From: Caulobacter soli
GTDB lineage: Bacteria > Pseudomonadota > Alphaproteobacteria > Caulobacterales > Caulobacteraceae
Length of the DNA stretch: 64,000 nucleotides
Direction: 5' to 3'
Assembly: GCF_011045195.1 (NCBI RefSeq)
Contig: NZ_CP049199.1
Coordinates: 4,943,501 to 5,007,500 of the forward strand
Position numbers and translations under genes: made by a program. Every line of letters starts with the position of its first letter. Positions within the stretch are counted from its first letter, which is position 1. The notes under the pieces are model-generated. The model had not been told where the DNA came from and searched no databases. It was given only the letters and a program-made list of their open reading frames with translations. Positions 24,911 to 33,375 of the stretch are shown piece after piece.

Positions 24911-25153
24911 TTACAGCTGCCTGCGACGGATCAAGCGTGAACGTTGGCGGATTTCCTCGGGATCGGCGTCCGCCGGCAACGTCTCGGCTGCCTGGGCCAG
25001 GCTGAGAAGAACCCTCTCAAGCACCAGGCGCGCGCCTGGATCTAGGCGGGCGGCGAAGGCGGAAACGGCGCGTGCCGCCGCCACCGTGACCTCAGGGTCG
25101 TCATGATCGGACGCCGTGGCCCGGCACAGCCGCGCGATAGCTTCATCAGGCAA
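24911..25153 (-). CDS. Small hypothetical protein (about 80 aa)
   Basis: Helical, acidic small protein with an Ala-rich core (EVTVAAARAVSAFAARLDPG). The only start that fits is TTG at 25153, with a G-rich stretch upstream, so the exact 5' end is uncertain. Codon use suits the local genome. No family recognised; it lies at the transition from defence genes to the mobility genes of the island. Confidence 0.45.
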   Translation of the reverse strand: MPDEAIARLCRATASDHDDPEVTVAAARAVSAFAARLDPGARLVLERVLLSLAQAAETLPADADPEEIRQRSRLIRRRQL

Positions 25154-25234
25154 TGGACGCCCCCATCCAACAGCACTTCAGCTCAGCACTGTTCTGTCCT
25201 GACGCGCTCAATGACATGGGGCCGAACGGGCTGC

Positions 25235-25249
25235 TGAGCGTCAAGGGTG
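25235..25249 (+). repeat. Direct repeat TGAGCGTCAAGGGTG, copy A
   Basis: This 15-nt sequence recurs at 25558-25572 inside the large hairpin. The two copies flank the small gene at 25303-25491. Confidence 0.6.
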
Positions 25250-25302
25250 ACAGCGCGCCGCCCTGGCGCGATTGTCGTGCCGCAGGTTAGTCGGAGGACA
25301 CC

Positions 25303-25491
25303 ATGAGTAGGACGAAGGATCAGTGGCTCGCCGAGACCGGCGGCTTCCGTCTGGGCGAGTCTGCCGCCCAGTTCCAAGCCCGCGTCGCCGAGGTCCAGGC
25401 GATCCGCAGCAAGCCGGCTCTCTCGGCGGCCGACATCGAGCGCCTGGCCGAACTGGCGGGGCTCGACGGCGACGCCGACGACGATCTCTAG
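25303..25491 (+). CDS. Small hypothetical protein (62 aa)
   Basis: Soluble, acidic C terminus (DGDADDDL). The ATG has CGGAGGA 5 nt upstream, a strong Shine-Dalgarno. The sequence MSRTKDQWLAETGGFRLGES gives no family. Bracketed by two copies of a 15-nt direct repeat, so it may travel with that element. Confidence 0.6.
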   Translation: MSRTKDQWLAETGGFRLGESAAQFQARVAEVQAIRSKPALSAADIERLAELAGLDGDADDDL

Positions 25492-25518
25492 GCTCTTTCA
25501 GCGCCCGGAGACATCACG

Positions 25519-25660
25519 CCCTGGAGCGCTTGGTGGAACGAGGGCCGGACGGGATGGTGAGCGTCAAGGGTGGCGCCTACGGCGCCATCGCGGAGCGACG
25601 GCGAAGCCGCCCTTGACCCTCACCATCCCGCCCGGCAGAGGCTCTCCAAGCGCTTCAGGG
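25519..25660. repeat. Large nested inverted repeat (hairpin about 140 nt)
   Basis: Three nested pairs: 25519-25533 with 25646-25660 (14 of 15 match), 25550-25570 with 25610-25630 (20 of 21), and an internal TGGCGCC-tac-GGCGCCA. Together they could form a long cruciform or RNA hairpin. It fills most of the gap before the membrane protein gene and contains copy B of the 15-nt direct repeat. Confidence 0.75.
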
Positions 25661-25740
25661 CGAGCACCGACCTTTCAGGTCTTGGCTCCTATAGGCGCCC
25701 CTGACTGCTAGGGTTTGCCCACACCCAAGGGAGGGGCGGC

Positions 25741-26385
25741 ATGATCGGACAGCTGATTCATTGGTGGACCAACCCGGGAGGCATCCTTTCCTGGGTCGAA
25801 GCGAACCAGGGACTGGTGTCTGTCCTATCGATCGCCGCCGCCTGGCTCATGGTCGTGCATCAGCAGAAGGCTGCCCTCCTCGCTGAGGCCCGGAGCAACG
25901 AGCGGGCGCGCTTGGCGAAGGAAGAGGGGGCGCGCGAAGAACGCGAAGCTGCCTTGGATAGAAAACTTCAGCAGATCGGCGAGTTCGCGATTGCTGCACG
26001 CGGCGTTCTGCTGGACATCGTCAACAGGCTTCACGCCGAGCAACCGCTGACGCGGGCGCTAATGGTCGATGGCTTGACGATGAGCCTGACGCCGGAGACG
26101 ACCGTCGTTCTCAGGGCCAGTGCCGATACCCTAGCCGCGCTCATTAGCGCCTCACACCTAACGCCGGGGATGGTTCGCCGCGTACGGGACTCGATCGCCG
26201 TCATGCTGGAGATCGAGGCCACGAATGCATTTTCCGCGTCCGACTTCGAGGCCGTTTACGAGACGTGGATCGATAAGCTGCACAAACTGGTCGAGCAGAT
26301 TTCGGACGAAGAGCGCGCATTGATGTACCAGCTTCGCCCGCCGCCTCCGCCTCTGCCAGCACCGCTTCCTGATCAGCAGTTCTAA
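25741..26385 (+). CDS. Membrane-anchored hypothetical protein (214 aa)
   Basis: GGGAGGGG lies just before the ATG. One hydrophobic segment at about residues 22-40 (GLVSVLSIAAAWLMVVH) is followed by a charged coiled-coil-like stretch (about 42-78, rich in Glu, Arg and Ala) and a helical soluble domain; the tail is Pro-rich (RPPPPPLPAPLP). No family recognised. Its position in the island next to the XRE repressor suggests an accessory or mobile-element gene. Confidence 0.75.
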   Translation: MIGQLIHWWTNPGGILSWVEANQGLVSVLSIAAAWLMVVHQQKAALLAEARSNERARLAKEEGAREEREAALDRKLQQIGEFAIAARGVLLDIVNRLHAEQPLTRALMVDGLTMSLTPETTVVLRASADTLAALISASHLTPGMVRRVRDSIAVMLEIEATNAFSASDFEAVYETWIDKLHKLVEQISDEERALMYQLRPPPPPLPAPLPDQQF

Positions 26386-26402
26386 GGGCGCGACTTTGCG
26401 GC

Positions 26403-26633
26403 CTACGACCGTAGGCGAACACCCGGGCCGCCACCGGCGTCGGTGCTGATGAAGATCACGCCACCTTCTTCCAGCGCGAGCTGGAGTCGGTTCAAATTGG
26501 CGGCAAGGATCCCTCCGCGCCCAGTTTCAAAGCGGAGGATCGTCGAATCCGCCACGCCAGACCGTTCAGCGAGCTCTCGCACGCTGATGCCAAGCGCGGC
26601 ACGCGCCATCCGAATTTGCGGGGCGGCAATCAT
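26403..26633 (-). CDS. XRE-family HTH repressor (76 aa)
   Basis: Compact HTH protein: helices 1-4 at about residues 5-60 with ARAALGISVRELAERSGVAD then STILRFETGRGG, as in phage Cro/CI-like regulators. Divergent from the 171-aa gene and adjacent to a 12-bp perfect inverted repeat, so it is probably an autoregulated repressor of the island's mobility genes. Confidence 0.88.
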   Translation of the reverse strand: MIAAPQIRMARAALGISVRELAERSGVADSTILRFETGRGGILAANLNRLQLALEEGGVIFISTDAGGGPGVRLRS

Positions 26634-26657
26634 CGTGACTGAAATTCCACCTTGAGT

Positions 26658-26694
26658 GAACGAATTTCGTTGACTTGATCGGCGAAATTCGTTC
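26658..26694. promoter_or_regulatory. 12-bp inverted repeat operator around a -35 box
   Basis: GAACGAATTTCG and CGAAATTCGTTC are perfect complementary arms separated by 13 nt. A TTGACT (26670-26675) lies in the spacer and TCTAGT (26693-26698) follows 17 nt later, making a plausible rightward promoter. A dimer of the adjacent XRE protein on the arms would block it. Confidence 0.65.
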
Positions 26695-26771
26695 TAGTTT
26701 AGGGGTAATCCCATCAAACACCACCGATCTTCGTGCAGATCGGACCGAGCGCTCGCGCCGGGAGCCCCACC

Positions 26772-27287
26772 ATGCCGAAAGAACAGGCCCGTCCCTCGCC
26801 CGTCTCCCGCCGCAGCGTTCTTAGCGCCGCTGCATCCGCCCCCGCCGTCGGAGTGGCGAACAGTCCTTGCTCGCGCGGCAGGGACGACCTCGCGGCCCGC
26901 TGTACGGCCTGGCTGGCCCTCGACCTAGAGATCGACCGCCTGTGCCTGCGCTGGTCGCAATTGGAGACCCAGGCCGTCCGTGAGTTCGGTTGGTTCAACC
27001 TCGGCCACGCTGAGCGTCAAGCCCTGCCCATGGTCCCAGAAATGGCGGCCATCGACACGCGCCTAGAGACGCTGTTCGAGGCCCGCCAACAGGGCTTGGC
27101 GGGCCTCCGCAGGATCAAGCCCACCGACATCCACGGCGCCGCCAGCAAGCTGGTCGTGGCCTCCCGTGTCAGCCAGTACGAAGGCGGGGAGGTGCACGAT
27201 TTCATCGTCGAGGGCATCAAGGCCCTGTCGGCCATGACTTGCCCGGCCTGCGGAGCGCCCTATGCGCCGCCCTCAAGCCGGTCCTGA
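26772..27287 (+). CDS. Hypothetical island protein with N-terminal SRR motif (171 aa)
   Basis: Begins MPKEQARPSPVSRRSVLSAA, which looks like a Tat leader followed by an Ala-rich stretch, but the downstream part is an all-helical soluble domain (CTAWLALDLEIDRLCLRWSQ) rather than a cofactor enzyme. The C terminus has a CPACGAPY knuckle. The ATG at 26772 is preferred over an upstream extension. Its expression is probably under the XRE operator. Family not recognised. Confidence 0.65.
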   Translation: MPKEQARPSPVSRRSVLSAAASAPAVGVANSPCSRGRDDLAARCTAWLALDLEIDRLCLRWSQLETQAVREFGWFNLGHAERQALPMVPEMAAIDTRLETLFEARQQGLAGLRRIKPTDIHGAASKLVVASRVSQYEGGEVHDFIVEGIKALSAMTCPACGAPYAPPSSRS

Positions 27288-27371
27288 GGGCATTCCGCCT
27301 CTCGCCTGCCTTTCGTTCGCCCACGGCGTCGGCGCTGTTGATCTAGACGTGATCGGGATCACCGTGGCCGG

Positions 27372-27590
27372 ATGGCCCGCCATCCCCGCCCGTTCGGCCC
27401 TCTGCCGGATCACATCTTCCGCCTCCGCGAAGAGCCACCCGCCGCGCCGTTGGAGGCGCGCACGTTCGATATCCCGATCAACGTCACCGACGACTGGCCC
27501 GAGTTCGTGCCCGTCACCGACCGCGAGGCGCGGATCATCGAGGCCTTCTTCGCCGATCTGCTCGACGAGCTGTTCGGCCCCATCCCCTGA
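27372..27590 (+). CDS. Small hypothetical protein upstream of recombinase (72 aa)
   Basis: Acidic C-terminal half (VTDREARIIEAFFADLLDEL). The Shine-Dalgarno is weak. It ends 18 nt before the recombinase gene and probably shares its transcript. It could be a recombinase cofactor, but nothing in the sequence shows this. Confidence 0.5.
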   Translation: MARHPRPFGPLPDHIFRLREEPPAAPLEARTFDIPINVTDDWPEFVPVTDREARIIEAFFADLLDELFGPIP

Positions 27591-27608
27591 CATTGCGGAG
27601 ATTGCCCC

Positions 27609-29279
27609 ATGGGCCGGCTGATCGAGCCTGAACCGACCTCGATGGCATCGAGGGCGGCCCTCTACCTGCGCGTCTCGACCGGCCGTCAGGCGGAGAGCGA
27701 TCTGTCCCTTCCCGACCAGCGCCGGCAGATGGAGGCCTACTGCGCTGGCAAGGGCTGGACCCTGGGCGAGGCGTTCGTCGAGCCGGGCAACACCGCCACC
27801 GACGACAAGCGGCCCTCGTTCCAGGCGATGATCGAGGCGGCCCTGACTAAACCCGCGCCCTTTGACGTGATCCTCGTCCACTCGTTCTCGCGGTTCTTCC
27901 GCGACCAGTTCCAGTTCGAGTTCTACATCCGCAAGCTGGCCAAGAACGGGGTGCGGCTGGTGTCGATCACCCAGGAGCTGGGCGACGACCCCATGAGCGC
28001 GATGATGCGCAAGATCATGGCCCTGTTCGACGAGTACCAGTCGCGGGAGAACGCCAAGCACACTCTGCGAGCCATGAAGGAGAACGCCCGCCAGGGCTTC
28101 TGGAACGGCTCCAGGCCGCCGCTGGGCTATCGGGTCTATGTGGCCGAGCAGCGCGGGGCCAAGCTCAAGAAGAAGCTGGAGATCGACCCGATCAGCGCCG
28201 AGAAGGTCCGGCTCATCTATCGGCTGGCGCTCTACGGCGCCGACGGCTCCGGCCCAATGGGCTTCAAGTCCATCGCCGCCTACCTGAACGATCGGGAGAT
28301 CCGCACGCGCGACGGCGGCAAGTTCGGGCTCGATGCGATCCACCAGATCCTTCACCGGCCCTCGTACATGGGCGAACACCACTTCAACCGGACCGATCAC
28401 AAGCTCAAGAAGCGCAAGCCGGACGCAGAGCACGTCATCTGCGCGGTGCCGGCCATCGTCACCCGTGAGGAGTTCCAGGCCGTGCAAGACTCCCTGCATC
28501 TGCGCTCTTGGAAGCAGACCCATCCCAACCACGTCACCAGCCGCGTTCTGCTGGGCGGCATCGCCTTCTGCGGCAAGTGCGGCGGGGCCATGACCCTGCG
28601 GACTGGTCACAGCTCCACGGGCCTGCGCTATCGCTACTACACGTGCTCGACCAAGGCCCGGCAGGGGCCGGCCGGCTGTGAGGGCATCACTGTCCGGGAG
28701 GAGAAGCTGGACGCCGCCGTGGTCGAGCATCTGGAGCGTAGGCTTCTGCACCCCGAGCGCCTGGAGGTGCTGCTGGGCAACCTCATCGACAAGCGGGGTG
28801 AATGGATCGACCGGCGCCGGGCGCACGTCATCGAGCTGCGCCAGCGGGCGACCCAGGCCGCCACCAAGCTCAAGCGCCTCTATGAGGCCGTCGAGGACGG
28901 CCTAGCCTCGACCGACGACCAAGACCTCAAGGACCGGATGCGGGAGCTGGCCATCATCCGCGACGACGCCCGCGCGGACGCTGATCGGGCCGAGGCGGCC
29001 ATCGAGAAGCTAGGGCCGATGCTGACGCCGGAAATCCTCGGGCGCTTCGCCGAGGCCGCGAAGGAGCGGCTACGTGGGGAGAACGGCGCGTACCGGCGCG
29101 AGCATGTGCGCGCGGTGGCTCAGCGCGTGGAGGTGATCTCCAAGCACGAGATCAAGATCATGGGAAATCGGACTGACTTGCTGAGAACCTTGGCCGCCTC
29201 GGCGGGCGAACACACTGCGGTTCTCGGCGTTCGCAGTTTTAAACCGAAGTGGCGCACCCGACACGATTCGAACGTGTGA
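27609..29279 (+). CDS. Large serine recombinase (integrase)
   Basis: 556 residues. The resolvase catalytic domain begins at about residue 15 with [12 protein letters not shown] (Arg21, catalytic Ser23) and [10 protein letters not shown]; the recombinase domain is at about 165-280 ([18 protein letters not shown]); a zinc ribbon ([15 protein letters not shown] ... [13 protein letters not shown]) and a coiled coil at about 395-470 follow. GGAG about 9 nt upstream supports the start. The last ten codons (WRTRHDSNV) and the stop lie inside the 3' end of tRNA-Arg, so the gene spans the presumed attachment junction. It is the likely mover of the island. Confidence 0.93.
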   Translation: MGRLIEPEPTSMASRAALYLRVSTGRQAESDLSLPDQRRQMEAYCAGKGWTLGEAFVEPGNTATDDKRPSFQAMIEAALTKPAPFDVILVHSFSRFFRDQFQFEFYIRKLAKNGVRLVSITQELGDDPMSAMMRKIMALFDEYQSRENAKHTLRAMKENARQGFWNGSRPPLGYRVYVAEQRGAKLKKKLEIDPISAEKVRLIYRLALYGADGSGPMGFKSIAAYLNDREIRTRDGGKFGLDAIHQILHRPSYMGEHHFNRTDHKLKKRKPDAEHVICAVPAIVTREEFQAVQDSLHLRSWKQTHPNHVTSRVLLGGIAFCGKCGGAMTLRTGHSSTGLRYRYYTCSTKARQGPAGCEGITVREEKLDAAVVEHLERRLLHPERLEVLLGNLIDKRGEWIDRRRAHVIELRQRATQAATKLKRLYEAVEDGLASTDDQDLKDRMRELAIIRDDARADADRAEAAIEKLGPMLTPEILGRFAEAAKERLRGENGAYRREHVRAVAQRVEVISKHEIKIMGNRTDLLRTLAASAGEHTAVLGVRSFKPKWRTRHDSNV

Positions 29280-29326
29280 CCTTTGCCTTCGGAGGGCAAC
29301 GCTCTATCCAGCTGAGCTACGGGTGC
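29250..29326 (-). tRNA. tRNA-Arg (anticodon CCG)
   Basis: Complete cloverleaf on the minus strand: acceptor GCACCCG pairs with CGGGTGC, D-loop AGCTCAGCTGGATAGAGC, anticodon loop CTCCGAA (anticodon CCG), T-loop GTTCGAATC, discriminator G and encoded CCA. Its 3' third overlaps the end of the serine recombinase gene and marks the right boundary of the island. Confidence 0.97.
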
Positions 29327-29386
29327 TTCCGCCTTGCGGAAGCGCGGTCTTAGCCGAAAGGCCGCGCCTGCGCAAACGGGTCTTTT

Positions 29387-30703
29387 CTAGCCTTTCGCCA
29401 GATAGACGAAGCGCACCACGAACAGCGCCGCCAGGATCAGCAGCAGCCAGTCGCCCTTGCCGATCTTGCCCGTCAGCAGCTTCAGCACCGCATAGCTGGT
29501 GATGCCGAACGCCAGGCCGTTGGCGATCGAGAAGGTCAGCGGGATGGTGATCAGGGTCAGGAAGGCCGGGATCGCCACCGTCGGGTCGGCCCAGTCGACC
29601 TCGGCCAGGCTGCCGACCATCAGGGCGCCCACCAGGATCAGGGCCGGCGCCGTGGCGGCGGCCGGGATGGCCTGGACCAGCGGCGCGAAGAACAGGGTGA
29701 CCAGGAACAGGATCCCCACCACTACCGCCGTCAGGCCGGTGCGGCCGCCGGCGGTGACGCCCGCGGCGCTCTCGATATAGCTGGTCACCGTCGAGGTGCC
29801 GGCCGCGGCCCCGATCATGGTCGCGGCCGAGTCGGCGATCAGGATGCGGTTGAGGCGCGGGATCGAGCCGTCAGGGGCCTGCAGGCCGGCCTTCTTGGTC
29901 ACCGCCACCAGGGTGCCGACATTGTCGAACAGGTCGACGAACAGGAAGACGAAGATGATCTCCAAAAGGGCGAGACCGATGCCACCCTTGAGATTGAACG
30001 CGCCCATCACGTCCATCTTGAAGGCGGTGGCGGTCAGGTCGGCGAGACTGGACGTGGCCGGGACGATCTTGGCCAGACCCAGGGCCCAGCCGGCGGCCGT
30101 GGCCAGGAGGATACCGATCAGGATCGCGCCCTTGACCCGCCAGGCCTGCAGCACGGCGATCAGGACGAGCCCCATGATCGCCACGGCGGCGGTCGGGGTG
30201 GTCAGGTCCCCCAGGGCCACGGTGGTAGCGGGATTGGCGACGATAATGCCGGCTTCCTTCAGGCCGATGAAGGCGATGAACAGCCCCACCCCGGCGGCGA
30301 CGGCCGAGAACAGCGGCTTGGGAATGGCCGCGACGATCATCTGGCGCACGCCGACCAGAGTCAGGACCAGGAAGGCCACACCCGAGATGAAGACGCAGCC
30401 CAGGGCCGTCTCCCACGGCACGCCCATGCCCTTGACCACGGTGTAGGTGAAGTAGGCGTTCAGCCCCATGCCCGGCGCCAGGGCCAGGGGATAGTTGGCG
30501 ACCAGTCCCATCAGGATCGAGCCGAAGCCGGCGGCCAGGCAGGTGGCGGCGGCGACGGCGGCCACCGGCATGCCCGCCTCGCCCAGGATCGTCGGATTGA
30601 CCACCACGATATAGGCCATGGTCATGAAGGTGGTGACGCCGGCCAGCACTTCGGTGCGGACGTTGGTCCCCTGGGCCTTGAGGCCGAAAAGGCGTTCCAG
30701 CAT
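29387..30703 (-). CDS. AzgA-family purine permease (hypoxanthine/guanine)
   Basis: 438 residues, about 12-14 membrane helices, inner membrane. The N terminus VRTEVLAGVTTFMTMAYI, the following NPTIL, and ALAPGMGLNAYFTY in the first third are hallmarks of the AzgA branch (NAT/NCS2-type) that imports hypoxanthine, guanine or adenine. It follows the NUP-type gene by 3 nt, which supports purine salvage as the operon's function. Confidence 0.92.
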   Translation of the reverse strand: MLERLFGLKAQGTNVRTEVLAGVTTFMTMAYIVVVNPTILGEAGMPVAAVAAATCLAAGFGSILMGLVANYPLALAPGMGLNAYFTYTVVKGMGVPWETALGCVFISGVAFLVLTLVGVRQMIVAAIPKPLFSAVAAGVGLFIAFIGLKEAGIIVANPATTVALGDLTTPTAAVAIMGLVLIAVLQAWRVKGAILIGILLATAAGWALGLAKIVPATSSLADLTATAFKMDVMGAFNLKGGIGLALLEIIFVFLFVDLFDNVGTLVAVTKKAGLQAPDGSIPRLNRILIADSAATMIGAAAGTSTVTSYIESAAGVTAGGRTGLTAVVVGILFLVTLFFAPLVQAIPAAATAPALILVGALMVGSLAEVDWADPTVAIPAFLTLITIPLTFSIANGLAFGITSYAVLKLLTGKIGKGDWLLLILAALFVVRFVYLAKG

Positions 30704-30706
30704 GGC

Positions 30707-31753
30707 TTAGCGGCTCCCGCCGGTTGGGGTGGCGGCCGCATAGCGGTCCCAGTGGGTGACGAGCTCGCGGGCGACGACGCCGCCGACCCGGAACGTGGCG
30801 TCGAAGCCGGCCTTGACGGCGTCCTCGCTGAAGACGTGAGGCAGGCTGGTCTGGCCGTCCGGGGCGCGCGAATAGTTGCTGCCGGTGCGCAGGACCAGGA
30901 CGCGCTTGCGGTCGATCTTTCCGGACGCGGCGTGGGCGTCGAGCACGTCGAGGATCCCCTGGTCTTCGCAGTCGGTCATGGTGAAGGTCCCGGCCCCGTC
31001 GGTCCAGAGCTTGACCCAGTCCCGCGCCCACTGGGTGCGGTGCGCGCCGTGCCAGAAGCGCACCGTACCCAGGGCGTCGCCCTGCAGCACGAACGGCGGC
31101 CGCCGGCCCTCGGGATCATCCTTGTAGACCGCGCGCAGGGCCTGCAAGGCCGGCGAGTCGGGCAGCTTGACGTCGCGGGTCAGGGCGTAGGCCCAGTCGA
31201 CCAGCCCCCGGTCCAGCGTCCAGACCATGGCGCTGGAGCCCTCGGCCTTGCCCTTGACGTTGGGACGCTCGGCATCGTTCGAATAGAGGCCGTAGGGCCA
31301 GCCGGCCGGCATGTCGCGCTCGTCGACCTCGTAGATCGGGTCGGCGTCGACCACATAGCGGGCCCAGGCGGCGCTGCCGATCGAGGCGCTCTTCGGATCG
31401 ACCCCGGCGATGCCGCTGACGATCCAGTAGGCGTGGGTCAGATCGAACTGGTCCGACAGGATCAGGGCCGCGACGCTCTCGCGCGCCCGCCCCCGCATGT
31501 CGCTGACGATGGCCAGCACGCCGTCGTCGGAATAGCGGGCCACGTGGCGGACGCCGGGGATCTTGATCTCGTGCGTCAGCGGCCAGCCTTCGACCCAGGG
31601 CTGGAACTCGCCGGCGAAGTCGCCGGTGTCGGCGCCGATCTCGAAGGTGGTGACGATGACGACCTTGACCGGCAGGGGCTTGGCCAGCGCCGCGCCCCCG
31701 AGGCCGGCCGCCACGACCAAGGCCATCAGAACCCGAATGAAAAACGCCCGCAT
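30707..31753 (-). CDS. NUP-family purine nucleoside permease-like protein
   Basis: 348 residues with a signal peptide (to about residue 24, AALA). The body matches the NUP family (Candida-type purine nucleoside permease homologues), a nucleoside-phosphorylase-like fold: VVIVTTFEIGADTGDFAGEF, AYWIVSGIAGVDPKSASIG and a late TMTDCEDQGI. Start at the Met preceding RAFFIRVLMAL; an in-frame extension to 31810 is untypical. In bacteria it is probably a periplasmic nucleoside-binding or cleaving protein that feeds the AzgA permease directly downstream. Confidence 0.85.
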   Translation of the reverse strand: MRAFFIRVLMALVVAAGLGGAALAKPLPVKVVIVTTFEIGADTGDFAGEFQPWVEGWPLTHEIKIPGVRHVARYSDDGVLAIVSDMRGRARESVAALILSDQFDLTHAYWIVSGIAGVDPKSASIGSAAWARYVVDADPIYEVDERDMPAGWPYGLYSNDAERPNVKGKAEGSSAMVWTLDRGLVDWAYALTRDVKLPDSPALQALRAVYKDDPEGRRPPFVLQGDALGTVRFWHGAHRTQWARDWVKLWTDGAGTFTMTDCEDQGILDVLDAHAASGKIDRKRVLVLRTGSNYSRAPDGQTSLPHVFSEDAVKAGFDATFRVGGVVARELVTHWDRYAAATPTGGSR

Positions 31754-31863
31754 GCCGCCCCTCGCGCCGAAACTGGCGGGGAACCTCCACCGATGCGGCC
31801 CACGATGCAATCGGGGATTGGCTGGAGGATAGGGATGCGTCGCCTGGCGCCTCGGCCGCGAAC

Positions 31864-31985
31864 ACTTGCCCCCTACGGACCGCTTCGCGGTCGTCTTCCC
31901 CCAAAGGGGGAAGAGGCGCGCCGGGCTGAAGCCTCCGCCCCCTACGGGGGCGGACAGACCGCGAAGCGGTCAGGTGGGGGCAAGT
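31864..31985. repeat. Dispersed inverted repeat element
   Basis: Arms 31864-31892 and 31957-31985 are near-complementary and each contains its own hairpin (GACCGC-ttc-GCGGTC and GACCGC-gaa-GCGGTC). The centre holds CTTCCCCC/GGGGGAAG. Lies downstream of the ABC ATPase gene. Typical of intergenic palindromic elements in Caulobacter genomes. Confidence 0.75.
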
Positions 31986-31995
31986 GGGTGAGCCG

Positions 31996-32958
31996 CTAGG
32001 TCCTCAAAGGATCCTTGGCGTTCGGATCGCCATAGGTCAGCGACACGAACACATCCTCGAGATCCGGATCCTCGGTCGCGATGTCCTTGATCTTCAGCCC
32101 CTCGGCCCGGACCGCCGCCAGCACCTGCTCGACGCTGGACTGGCCCGTGCGGTACGACACCGAGAACGCGCCCGCCCCGCGCAGCTTAGTCTCGAAGCCC
32201 GCCAGCAGCGGCGCGGCGGCCACCGGTTCTTCCGGCGTGACCACGACGTTGCGGATGTCCATGCGGCTGAGCAGCTTGGCCGTCGGCTCGTTGACGACCA
32301 CTTCGCCGCGATTGACGATGGCGATCTGGTCGCACAGCTCCTGGGCTTCTTCCAGATAGTGGGTGGTCAGCACGATGGTCACGCCCAGTTGGTTCAGGCC
32401 CGTGACATAGCTCCACAGCTGGCGGCGCAGCTCGACGTCGACCCCGGCGGTGGGCTCATCGAGGATCAGCACGGGCGGCTGGTGGACCATGGCTTTCGCC
32501 ACCATCAGGCGGCGCTTCATGCCCCCCGACAGCTGGCGGACATAGGCGTCGGCCTTGTCGCCCAGGCCCAGGGCGTTGAGCAACTCGTCGGTGCGGCGCT
32601 CGTTTTTCGGCACGCCGTAGAAGCCGGCCTGCACTTCCAGCGACTCACGCGGGGTGAAGAAGACGTCGGCGGCCAGCTCCTGCGGCACCACGCCGATCGC
32701 GGCGCGGGCGTCGCGCGGGCGCTCGTCGATGTCGCGGCCCCAGATCTTCACCGTGCCCGACGACTTGCGGGTCAGCCCGGCCAGGATGTTGATGAAGGTC
32801 GACTTGCCGGCCCCGTTCGGCCCCAAAAGCCCGAAAATCGAGCCGCGCGGCACCTTCAGGTCGATCCCGTTGAGGGCTCGCTTCTCGGGCGCGGTCTTGC
32901 TGGCGGGGTAGGTCTTGAACAGGCCTTCGGCTTCGATCGCGTAGGCGGGCAGGTCCAT
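31996..32958 (-). CDS. ABC transporter ATP-binding protein, DrrA/CcmA type
   Basis: 320 residues. Walker A GPNGAGKS (46-53), Q-loop Gln93, signature LSGGM (143-147), Walker B with Asp167-Glu168 in LILDEPTAGVD, H-loop in LTTHYLEE. The C-terminal 80 residues resemble the regulatory tail of multidrug exporters such as DrrA. No membrane permease gene is adjacent on either side, so its partner is encoded elsewhere or lost. Confidence 0.93.
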   Translation of the reverse strand: MDLPAYAIEAEGLFKTYPASKTAPEKRALNGIDLKVPRGSIFGLLGPNGAGKSTFINILAGLTRKSSGTVKIWGRDIDERPRDARAAIGVVPQELAADVFFTPRESLEVQAGFYGVPKNERRTDELLNALGLGDKADAYVRQLSGGMKRRLMVAKAMVHQPPVLILDEPTAGVDVELRRQLWSYVTGLNQLGVTIVLTTHYLEEAQELCDQIAIVNRGEVVVNEPTAKLLSRMDIRNVVVTPEEPVAAAPLLAGFETKLRGAGAFSVSYRTGQSSVEQVLAAVRAEGLKIKDIATEDPDLEDVFVSLTYGDPNAKDPLRT

Positions 32959-33078
32959 GGAGCGTCCAGATCGGAAAAGGAACGGGCGGCTTCAATTGAC
33001 GGCGCCGCGACTGGTCGCATAGGTATGCCTGCATCGCCGCCACGCCAAGGCCGCGTCTGGATTTCAAGGATTTTAAGA

Positions 33079-33363
33079 ATGGCGCGCAAGGCCAAGTCCA
33101 CCGCTCCCACCGCCATGGAACCTACGGTCGTCGAGATCGGCGCCGGTCCCGCGCCCGAAACCATCATGGTCCGCTCGCACCGCATCGCCTGCGACGGCGT
33201 CGGCGGGGCCCTGGGCCACCCGCGCGTCTGGCTGGAAATGGGCGCGGCCGGCTTCGTCGACTGCTCCTATTGCGACCGCCGCTTCGTGGCCCAGACCGCC
33301 GCCGGCCACGACGAGGACGAGCAACTGGCCCCGGGGGTCTACGAAGGCTCCGGCGGCCACTAG
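33079..33363 (+). CDS. Zinc-finger protein, zf-CHCC (NDUFS6-like)
   Basis: 94 residues. Metal ligands Cys38, His47, Cys62 and Cys65 in ACDGVGGALGHPRVWLEM and VDCSYCDRRFV match the CHCC zinc finger found in the mitochondrial complex I subunit NDUFS6 and its alphaproteobacterial relatives. The ATG at 33079 has AAGGA upstream. Possibly linked to respiratory complex I. Followed 12 nt later by a thioesterase gene. Confidence 0.88.
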   Translation: MARKAKSTAPTAMEPTVVEIGAGPAPETIMVRSHRIACDGVGGALGHPRVWLEMGAAGFVDCSYCDRRFVAQTAAGHDEDEQLAPGVYEGSGGH

Positions 33364-33375
33364 GTCCCGCGCCCC

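Noticed and set aside
25519..25660. CRISPR array or integron attC
   Set aside because: Only a nested palindrome and two direct repeat copies; no spacer periodicity and no attC core sites or integron integrase.
27273..28826. 517-codon minus-strand open frame opposite the recombinase
   Set aside because: Low-complexity His/Gly/Arg/Gln sequence; the plus strand encodes an unmistakable serine recombinase.
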